A stretch of 64,000 nt of DNA from Actinernus sp. WN-2022 (lineage: Eukaryota > Cnidaria > Anthozoa > Actiniaria > Actinernidae), in contig JAOWCC010001634.1 of assembly GCA_030867875.1 (NCBI GenBank), forward strand, positions 3,121,258 to 3,185,257, written 5' to 3'. The stretch's first letter is position 1. Each line of letters starts with the position of its first letter. The position numbers were made by a program, and so were the translations under genes. Positions 52,666 through 61,794 of this stretch are shown here, one piece after another. The notes beneath the pieces were generated by a model that made no database searches, was not told where the DNA came from, and saw only the letters and a program-made list of their open reading frames with translations.

Positions 52666-53559
52666 AAATTATGTAGCCTTCGATTTCTGGTACAGCTCGC
52701 CAGAAGCACTGCAGAATTCTTATGTTTTACAGCTTCAAACTTATGTCGATTTCTCAGAACTAACCCTAACCATATCCTGTTTGAGCTGCTATGGGTTTTT
52801 GGGCAGCAGGAACTTTTTAAATAGGATTTTTCGTACAGTATTTCAAGCGCATGGTCACAACACTGATCTAACTACCGGATTTGTTGTACTTTACAATTTG
52901 TCAAAATCAAGACTGTTCAAAATTCTGATAACATAAGTATTTAAGCAAATGTAATCCAACTTTTACCATGACATATTCACTATATGTGTTCACTCCTGTA
53001 AAAAATTCATGCCATTCCATGAAAGATTTAGTCTTCTTAAGGCGAAAAAGCTAAGATATTTCAGCTTTTAGGACAGCAATATTGTCAAAATAAAGTGTGT
53101 TAAAAATTTTGCAAACATAAATAATTGCCCAAATGTCGTGAAACTATTACCATGACATACTCAGTATGTGTGGTCACTGCTGTAAAAAATCATTACATTT
53201 CATGAAATATTTGGTCTTCTAAATCGGACGGTATAAAACGCAGGTGTGCAGGTGTGCAGGTGAAAAGTTTCCAGGAATTTATATTAAGTTAGTTGTACAC
53301 TTGTACACAACCTACTGGAGTCAGTAAACAAACAACACCAGTCTATCAAATGCCATGACGTCATCAGTCACGTGACCCGTGGGAAAATCGAGCATCTCTC
53401 TTTAACAAAGCGGAATATCTGAACCAAACTTGTACACAGCAACCTACTAGAGTAAACAAACAACACCAGTCTATCATATGCCATGACGTCATCAGTCACG
53501 TGACCCGTGAATTTACGGCATCTGGATATCAATTACACGAGAACCAGATAACAGGATTC

Positions 53560-54280
53560 ATAACATTATACTTACGCTAATAGCCGGTCCATGAGGACAT
53601 GTGCTTCAGTCCCAGATCGACTGTCCTTTGTCTCCCGCACATTCACCGGGCGTTTACAGTTAAGCGCCGAGGGCTTTCGTACGTGCGCTTTTAACTCTCT
53701 CTTCAAGATTTTACTTACAAGGCCAGAAGTCCCCAACAGCTATTTTAACTCGCGATGGGTGTCTACTCGTACTGAACACGGGAGGAATAAGCCAGTTGTT
53801 CTCGGCTTGGCAACTGATCTGGAAATCCGATCTACTGGTCACGTTTCATGTATAACAGGTTCATATTTCATAAGGCAGTAACACGATTCGCAACTCAGAC
53901 CTCAGTCCTGGGTTTTGATCACCATTCAGTTTTAATTTGGCACGTATATGAATCAATCGTTGCAAAGCTACGGACATCTGGATTTCATGAAAATATTTTC
54001 CTCTTACTAACCATGTTGCGACACATGCGCATAGTGTCACACACTGTAACCTGTGTGAAAATGGCGGCGACATAGACACGCGTGATAGTGTACTTACCGT
54101 AAACTTATCAAGCGGAATTTCGAATAGCAAGAAGGGTTTTCAAATTGTAATGCCGACATTCCGTTTCATAATGCTTTTCGCTTACCTCTGCTTTATTAAT
54201 CTGCTTTGTACTAGGTTCATAATGTTAATAATCAAACAGCTATCACACAATCTATGTCGTATGTTATCTTGCTTCACTAA
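53560..54280. other. Core of the foldback element
   Basis: Single-copy sequence between the inner arms. An open frame at 53591-53881 (MRTCASVPDRLSFVSRTFTG...) reads plausibly as protein but matches no family I know. No transposase motif is visible. Confidence 0.4.
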
Positions 54281-54869
54281 GACAGTGACAGGGCATGCTC
54301 GATTTTCCCACGGGTCACGTGACTGATGACGTCATGGCATATGATAGACTCGGGTGTTTTTTGTTTACTCTAGTAGGTTGCTGTGTACAAGTTTGGTTCA
54401 GATATTCCGTGTTGTTAAGGATAAATGCTCGATTTTTCCACGGGTCACGTGACTGATGACGTCATGGCATTTGATAGACTGGTGTTGTTTGTTTACTCCA
54501 GTAGGTTGTGTACAAGTGACAACTAACTTGATATAAATTCCTGGAAACTTTTCACCTGCACACCTGCACACCTGCACACCTGCACACCTGCACACCTGCA
54601 CATCTGCGTTTTATACCGTCCGCTTCTAAATGCCAACATTCTAGGAGACATTACATTTTAATACGGCATACAAAGCGGTCGAGGAAGATTAATGATTTTC
54701 CAAAGCCCGTAGCTAGTAGATTATCAGATTTTTCCGGTACACGTCTGAGGACAACATGTTTCTCCACGTTCTGTTTCTATAAGTTTGAAGCTTTAGAACA
54801 TATTCTGCAGTGCATGAAAGAGCCGTGATTCTGACGATCTGTAGAAGTTGTAGAAGACTACATAATTTC

Positions 54870-55030
54870 TCGATTCTCGACCTGGTCGTCGCCTTATAGA
54901 TGCAGCTGTGGTAGCAAAGGTCCATCCGGGAAACGAAGTATAATAATGTTCTGGAAATAATTCAGAAATGTCGAAAGTTTCGCACGCTTTCTCCAAAGCC
55001 ATATCAAGTCCGTTTGTATCGTCCGCATTT
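54870..55030 (-). pseudogene. RecQ-like helicase N-terminal fragment, right arm
   Basis: The inverted partner of the left-arm fragment reads NADDTNGLDMALEKACETFD, then ISELFPEHYYTSFPGWTF. The initiator Met codon is changed (AAT for ATG) and the text diverges after FPE. It is broken like its partner. Confidence 0.5.
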
Positions 55031-55279
55031 GGCTTCACCTTCATGCAGGCTGCACTAGACATTCCATGCATGCCTCAGTTCTCTAAAAATAAAACCTTCG
55101 CTCTGATTGGTCGAAATGAAATGACGTCAGGAACACGGTTTCTGCCAAAGTCCATCAGACGGGGAGGTGGGCCCGAGGAAGTGAGCGTACGACCTCGACC
55201 GTCTGAAAATCAGGCTAGGTTTGAGGAGGCTATCCTCGACTAATGAAAACGTTATTCAAACAAAAATTATGGTCTTTAT

Positions 55280-57950
55280 TTTTCGTTTTTTTTTATATTT
55301 TTTTAGCAATTTTACAGAAGAAGGGAGGCCATTCCAGATTTAAGGTCCTATTTCTGTTTTTCAGTTCTAGAATACTTAATGTAATAGCATTCGTTTGTTG
55401 AAGATCTGGTTCGATCCTGATGTATTTCGTTAGTTTGTTGAAATTTTTTAAGTATGTTTACAGGAGCTACTCTATATTGGATATCATGCATTAAATTACT
55501 AAGGTGCTCAAAATATAAAAATGACAGAGGTATTGTTGTTGATGGGATAAAAAAAGAATTGCGTAATTTCCCCTTTTTTGCAAAAATATATCAAACAGAG
55601 TGCTCTTTTTTGGAGGATTAATAGTTTGTTTAGATGAGATTGTGCACATTGACCCCATGCACAAATACCATAGGTCAGGTAAGGTATAATCAATGTACAA
55701 AAAATACATAAAAGGGTATACCTGGGAATGAAATGTCTTAATTTGGCAATGATTCCTATGGATTTGCTTTAAAGAGTAAAGATTTTTGACGTGTTCGGAA
55801 TATTATATAATTGGATTTCTTTATATTCAGAGTCAATTTATTGGCATGAAGCCAATTACATTTTTTTGAAGTTCGTTAACTTTAGTTCTGAGTGTATGTA
55901 ACTTTTTGTTTGCATATATTATACTAGTATCATCGGCAAAAAGATGAAAACTGAAATCAAGAGAAGACTTACGAATATTATTTATGTAAATTAAAAAAGA
56001 GTAACGGGCCAAGTACAGATGCTGTGGTACACCACAGAGTGTTGTCTCTTGGTTTGAAATGTGGTCATTCACTTCGGTTGATTGTGTTTGGTTGGTTAGA
56101 TAGGATTTGAACCAGTCATAAAACAATTTTCACGCCATAATTGTGTATTTTATCTAATAGGATATCGTGATTTACTGTACCGCGAAAGCCTTTTTCAAGT
56201 CAATAAAAATGCCACGTGAATTTACCAAGGTCCATATGTTATTTTGTATGTTGTTGTTAATTTCAAGGATGGCTTGTTGCGCTTGCCGCGGAATCCATAT
56301 TGAGAATCGTATAATATATCATATTTATTAACAAAATTAATACGTCTTGTACATCAATTTTTTCAAAAACAAATTATATAGCGACAGCAACGATATAGGG
56401 CAATAATGTTCTTGGTTAGTTTGATCGCCGTCTTTATATATTGGTATTATTGTGGCAAATTTAAATTTGTCTGGATATACTCTAGTCAGAATTGACTGAT
56501 TGAAGATATCAGCTAGAGGTTCAGTACTTTTAAGTACTGAAACATATTTAGCAAGTTTCAAGATTTTAACAGGACATGAATAGAGGCCGTAAGCTTTGTG
56601 TTTGGGTAGGGTATTAATTTCGGATTCAATATTTTCTGACAATAGAATGCATTGTGTAAAGGAGGATCAAAGTAGTCTGAAAGACTGTTTACTGAATCAG
56701 GAATATTAGAAGCGAGTCTGTGCCCGCCAGTAGCAAAGTGAGTATTCAATATATCGCTTATATCACTTGCATCTGTTGTTAACTTTTCTGTTACATTTCA
56801 TGCATTTTAGTTTGTTTTATTGTTTTTCGAGCTTGATATTAAATTATGTTTGTTTTCGAAGTAACGATGGTAATATTCTGCTTTGCATATTCAGCTCAGC
56901 GTGGTTAGTTTATTTCTATAAATTTAATATTTTTCTGAATTACCCTTAAAAAATAAGCTATTCTTAATTTTTATTGAAGCTCATACCTTTTGTCATCCAA
57001 GGAGTTTCGCTTTGAGAGTTTTTTTCATAGGTGCATGTTTATTTGTGCTACTCCATTCAATATCCGATAGATCTTACAAGAACTTTCCAGGGTCCAATTT
57101 GGAATTAAGTCTCTAATTTTTTAAATTTCTGTTGGTTTGAGATGCACAAGTATTGAGACAAGATGAAACAATACAAACCTGACAAAAATGATCACTTGTA
57201 TCAGTGACAATACCACTTACGATGTAGTTCCTCAAGTCATTTGTAAAGATATTGTCAATTAGGGTTGCGGAGTTTCCATAAACTCGTGTTGGTTTATCAA
57301 TAGGCAATATTCGTATTCTCACGGACGAGCTGGAACGAACACTCAATGGAGGCTCGTGCGGGGGAATTCGCTAAAAACTATTTAGCATTAGAAAAGATTC
57401 CCCCGCATGAGCCTCCATTGAGTGCTCGTTCCAGCTCGTCCGTGAGAATACGAATATTGCCTATTGTTGGTAAAAAATATAAACTTTGTATCGTTTGTAA
57501 CAGGGTTTGGCTATAAGGAAATGTTTCATATTTCAATAAATCTATATTGAAGTCTCCCATGACGTATATGTTTTTGTTCCTACAGCTAAAATCCTCAAGC
57601 GAAGTAGCTAGATAATCTAAGAGGGCATCAGGGTTATTATGTTGTCTGTATGCAATTCCTACAATGATGTTTTTAGTTTTAGGCTGAATAATTTCGATCC
57701 ACTGCGCTTGAAAAGAAGAGTTTAAGGTGCGTTCGATTACACTATAATTCAATTGGTCGTTTATGAATAGGCCAACAGCTCCAGCAGAAAGAGGTCAGTA
57801 CATTCTCAAAACAATAACCCGGTAGCTGCGGGTTAAGATAGGTGAAATTGACTTGCTAATTCGAGTTTCGGTTATACCAATAACACTGAAGTTCGTGTTA
57901 AGTTCATGTAGCACATGATTCTTCGAATTTTTTTTAAAGACTCCTTATAT
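55280..57950 (-). pseudogene. LINE with APE endonuclease and RT, nearly full length
   Basis: From 57950 downward: HVLHELNTNFSVIGITETRI (endonuclease, TE motif), IIVGIAYRQHNNPDALLDYL, VMGDFNIDLLKYE (GDFN box), SATLIDNIFTNDLRNY and TDTSDHFCQV (SDH box). The RT part follows: INTLPKHKAYGLYSCPVKIL, KFKFATIIPIYKDGDQTNQE, MFYDWFKSYLTNQTQS, SLDFSFHLFADDTSIIYANK, then IIPYLTYGICAWGQC. Many stops and frameshifts. A palindromic MITE (57303-57461) splits the endonuclease. The SDH His and GDFN residues survive. CR1/Jockey-like organisation. Confidence 0.85.
57303..57461. mobile_element. Palindromic MITE inside the LINE endonuclease
   Basis: GGCAATATTCGTATTCTCAC, then GGACGAGCTGGAACGA and CACTCAATGGAGGCTC, is mirrored almost perfectly around a CTAAAAACTATTTAGCATTA loop. 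Flanks show a 2-bp TA or AT duplication. It separates FLPTI from DKPTRVYGN in the LINE protein, so the insertion is younger than the LINE. Confidence 0.85.
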
Positions 57951-58127
57951 TATTATAAAGTATAGAGAAACATGAATTTACATTACTTACCGTTTTTTTC
58001 GATTCACAAAAACTGAAGCGAGTAATGTTTAGAGCGTGGACATTTATCCAAATAATCCGCACAGTCAGGATCAATGCGTTCATCGAGAGAATTAATTTAA
58101 AACAGGTTAAGATCGTATAAGCTATAG

Positions 58128-58189
58128 TGTAGCCTCCTTTGCAGGCGTTTTACCGACACTAAGAACGCTTGTAAAGGAGGCTAGGTATA
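58128..58189. repeat. Short hairpin TAGCCTCCTTTGCAGGCG
   Basis: TAGCCTCCTTTGCAGGCGTT is mirrored by AACGCTTGTAAAGGAGGCTA with one mismatch. The loop is TTACCGACACTAAG. A short MITE or structured RNA remnant. Confidence 0.75.
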
Positions 58190-58589
58190 GTGGGACTCAA
58201 GAGGTTTTCTTGACTGACGATTAAACTATTAAATGACCGGTGGGTATACAGTCGAGAGAGTTTTACAACTATAAAATGGCAGTTCAGAAAGCAGTAGCTT
58301 GTTGTTCTATGCATTCTGTTTTATTTGTTGCGAAGCCATAATGAGTTGATCTAAGCTGACTACTGTTCATAGGTAAAATAGATAAAATAGAGTTACCCAA
58401 TTTTAACTAAACACTCCGCTTTAGAAGTTACTTCATGTAGTGCCTCAAAGGCTGAAAATTAGGCCATCCATAGTCTTCAAGTCACCCTTGACTCTTCGGT
58501 TTCCTGTAGCAGAACTTGATAGTTCTTTACCCAACAGTATTGAAACTCTTGTAGGCTTTAAACCTGTTTGCTTCATATAGTAGGTTTTG

Positions 58590-59640
58590 TAGTGCTGGAG
58601 TTAAATGATCGTAGATCCGAGCGTGCTCCATTGATGCCTCTGGTCGTAGCCCTGAGGCTGTATAGTAGGGCTAACCTTCTGGATCTCTCGGCGAACAGCC
58701 ATGACTTCATCTCTTGGCTCTTGCCAAGCGTCTCACAAACCTACCAGCGGCATCCAGCCGCGCTAAGTACTAGATTTATAACTTCCTCTGATGCTGACTA
58801 CAAATCCAGACTCGTCTTAGTTTGTGTCGTATCCTGTAACTTATTCAGTTGTTCCACTTTCTCTCCGCCGTGAAATTATTGACATCATATTTTTATTCAA
58901 GTGTAATACCGGTCTCCTTTGTACTGACTTATCTATAGGTTCATGCATCCGTATGCTCCTGTTAGAACTACTAGGAAATCTGCCAGAGGCCCACTGTACA
59001 CTGCCAAAAGGGTTAATACAGTAACTTTTTCTAATTCTTTTTTCAACCGCACTATTCCTCTCTGGAATGCACTATCCTTCCAAGCCAGGACATCAACAAC
59101 CTTATCTAACTTTAGACGCTACCTAGCATCACACTACTGGGACCTGTTTCATCGTAATCTTGATAGTTCAAATTCTTCTACTTGCAGGGTTAGAAATTTA
59201 TTATCAAAGGAACAAGCAAAAAGTTGCTTGCGGGTTTGAAACCTACAAGCAAAACCACTCATCAACAAGCTAAAACTGAAACATGTTTTAATGTGCCTGG
59301 TGCCTAATACAAGCATAAAAATGCCAGTTCATTTATGTTCTACCAGCAAATAGGTAAATCGACTCGCATTTTGCCAGTTTGCTTGTGCGAATTTCGAACC
59401 CTAACGTGTGTCACTAGTTGCCGCTGTCCCTCATGTAGAGAGACCAATATCTCTTTTCTATAATTTTCTATTTTTTTTGCAGTCGTTTCTTGATCTAATT
59501 CTTAGCGTTTTAATACGTTTTTACGTTTTGTTTCTTGCTTGCATCAGTGTAGTCTTATCTGGAAGACTTACATTATAGGTGTTTATCACCTGTTTAGCCC
59601 CTCCTTGGTATAGTTCTTGTTTGTTATATTGTTAGTATAT
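58590..59640 (+). pseudogene. LINE RT C-terminus and 3' UTR
   Basis: SRANLLDLSANSHDFISWLL, a shifted ADYKSRLVLV, SVVPLSLRREIIDIIFLFKC, then RTTRKSARGPLYTAKRVNTV, FFNRTIPLWNALSFQARTST and FRRYLASHYWDLFHRNLDSS. A MITE splits the last exon-like part (59186-59404), after which VTSCRCPSCRETNISFL ends at TAA (59459-59461). The 3' UTR ends TTGTTAGTATATATCC. Two frameshifts. Cys-rich tail C-x-C-x2-C. Confidence 0.8.
59186..59404. mobile_element. 219-bp MITE inside LINE C-terminus
   Basis: The left end AGGGTTAGAAATT is mirrored by AATTTCGAACCCT. The interior repeats CAAGCAAA and TTTGCTTG in facing orientation. Removing it restores the LINE reading into its Cys-rich tail. Confidence 0.7.
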
Positions 59641-59834
59641 ATCCACTGTCCCCGAGCAAAGGAAGAGCAGGCACTTAAACACCCTGAGTTAAAGTACAGA
59701 GCTCTAGAACGGATTATCACATGTATTCTTACTTTCCGCGAACGATTAGAGAGTGGAACGGCCTTCCAGATGATGTAGTATTGGCACCCAACCTGCTTAC
59801 ATTCAAGGAGAAACTTGCTGCACTGGGGCATTAA
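59640..59834 (+). pseudogene. LINE extreme C-terminus
   Basis: Reads HMYSYFPRTIREWNGLPDDV then VLAPNLLTFKEKLAALGH and stops. YSYFPRTIREWN is the common end of many animal LINE ORF2 proteins. It belongs to another family from the preceding LINE and is a short 5'-truncated insertion. Confidence 0.75.
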
Positions 59835-60129
59835 TAATTACAATTGGCTGCCCCTGACCATTGATGTTAACAACTTAATATGTTTTATTATTACTTATTA
59901 TTTATACTACGCTCACAATAATCTTCATTAGTGAAGGAGGTGAGTCTAAATGGAAGAAGAAGGAGACTGTCAGAAGCTTAATAAATAAATAAAAAATACA
60001 TAAATTACAAATGATAGGTTTGGGTCGGTGGGCAGTGGCGTTATCCGTCTCTGGCTCTAAAAGAGACGCGATATGCAGTGTCTTTATCTTGAATTGAAAC
60101 AGATGCTCCCATCTCATTGAACAGAGCAA

Positions 60130-60300
60130 CGGCGCAAAGACTCGCGGTTTCCTTTGCTGACTCAGCTTCGCTCCGTTCCGTACCCCTACTTCAGACGAAA
60201 AAGGCACATTTCACATTAAATCAGCTCGAAAACTACACCCTTTGGGGAGGCACATACCCATATTGCTTAGATATGAAAGTACCCCTCCCCCCGGGGAGAT
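60130..60300. mobile_element. GGGGTACTTT-ended repeat remnant
   Basis: Shares AATCAGCTCGAAAAC, GGAGGCACATACCCATAT and AAAGTACCCCTCCCCCCGGG with 48536-48930, showing one dispersed family. Only the right part is kept. Confidence 0.6.
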
Positions 60301-60920
60301 AAGCCCAAATATCGGTCAAGCCAATCAGTTGTCTCTGATGTCACGCTCACTCTGATTAAACACCATAAGGATTTTAGTTCCATTGCTGTTTAACCAAGAA
60401 AGCCACAGAGCAGAGAAACTGACCTCTCTCAACTTGTGTTGCAGGCTTCTCACACAGCATTTCAAATTTCAAAAATGAAAATTCAAAAGCAACAATCGAA
60501 TTACAAAGAATATCCAAATAGTTTTATATATTGCAAAGGTGGACTCCCGCCGACTGATAACAGAAAATGTAGTATTTAAAAAAGTGAGTTCTTCTCTAAA
60601 AATAGAACAAAACATCCAATTTCTCCTAGTTTAAATGCAATTTCAAATCTTGTCAATTTTAATATATTATTTAGACATTGTTTTTTGTTATTGACTTTGG
60701 TATCGTGAACATTTGCTGTTATTTCTTGCTTGGTGAATTGAACAAGCCACCACAAAAGAAATATATTCTTTTAAAATATTTAAGCGGTCTTTCATCAAGC
60801 ATATTGTTGTGACCGGAACACAACTTCCTGGCTTGTAAGACAAAAGTAAATAATTTCATTTACTCTTTCATTAAGTGCATATATATGATCCCATTTTTTA
60901 ATTATCATCAATATCGATTG
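60301..60920. other. Intergenic, no gene seen
   Basis: AT-rich. No reading frame, repeat array or hairpin that I can support. Confidence 0.45.
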
Positions 60921-61487
60921 TACATCAAGTCAATAATTGAATAGTAGAATGTTATTTGATTTGAGTATTTGGTCTATAAGTTATCGAGGTTTCTACAGCT
61001 TTTTCAAAAAGGTTGTCCCGGATAAATGGCAAACGACATTCCCAGACCGAAATGGATTGTGGTCGTAGCTGAAGTCTCTTGAATTCATTTGTTTTTGGAT
61101 TCAAACTTTAAAACGAATATTAATGGTCTCCTGCGAATCGATTTTAGAATTATACCGCAGTTCATCTGTTTCGCACAGCTGGACAGTTAGAACCAAAATG
61201 CATTTCGGTCTGGAAATGTCGCTTGTCGTTTTTGAAATAAGCTAACGACGTAAAACTAGGTATCATTTATTGTACAAAAACATGCTAAGTTGAGACCAGT
61301 GGCATCTGTTATGTTTGAAGCTACCAAATATGCTGTCCAAATCATTCACAAGATGATAGAAATGACGGTACATGACAGGTATGACGTCACCTCGTTAGAA
61401 TATTGGAAATATAAACCTCGATAACTCATAAACGCACCACTCAAATCGACAAATATTCTACTATTCAACTATAATTCACTTGATGTA
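60921..61487. mobile_element. 567-bp TIR element with nested inverted repeats
   Basis: The outer arms TACATCAAGTCAATAATTGA...AGTAGAAT and ATTCTACTATTCAACTATAA...CACTTGATGTA include AACCTCGATAACT/AGTTATCGAGGTTT. An inner pair CGACATTCCCAGACCGAAATG-type and CATTTCGGTCTGGAAATGTCG faces around the centre. Non-coding. Confidence 0.75.
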
Positions 61488-61621
61488 GAATCGATTTTAA
61501 TGATAACAAAATTGGCCGTATAGTTACTTTGAGACGAAACGAGACAAAACAAGTCAGACAGAGAATTGTTTAGTCGCTGAAGCTTATGATCATAACCAAA
61601 TCATGGACCGTTAAAAATCAA

Positions 61622-61642
61622 GGGGGGGGGGGGGGGGGGGGG
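61622..61642. repeat. 21-base poly-G tract
   Basis: Followed by TGGGGGGGCGG. Length uncertain in assembly. Confidence 0.9.
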
Positions 61643-61794
61643 TGGGGGGGCGGCATGCACTTGTTTACCAAACATAGGTGGATCCAGTAAAATTACAGTG
61701 TGAAAAGAATCGTGCGGATTCGTAGTCCAAAAAAAATCGTACAGAGCATAGTTAATCGAGGGAAATCATTATTAAACCCAGCGACCTCCTTTGT

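Larger units (their letters stand above)
52306..55217. mobile_element. 2.9-kb foldback element with 9-bp target duplication
   Basis: GGTTTGAGG occurs directly outside both ends (52297-52305 and 55218-55226). The ends TAGCCTGATTTTCAGACGGT are inverted and stay nearly identical for more than 400 bp. That arm holds a CRE (TGACGTCA), a CCAAT box in either sense, and an ATGGCGGAC start of a helicase-like frame. A second pair of inverted arms (53228-53510 and 54290-54620) carries TGACGTCATCAGTCACGTGA and an 8-bp GCAGGTGT minisatellite, three units on the left and six on the right. A 9-bp duplication with long TIRs suggests a Mutator-like element. No transposase is seen, so it is non-autonomous. Confidence 0.8.
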
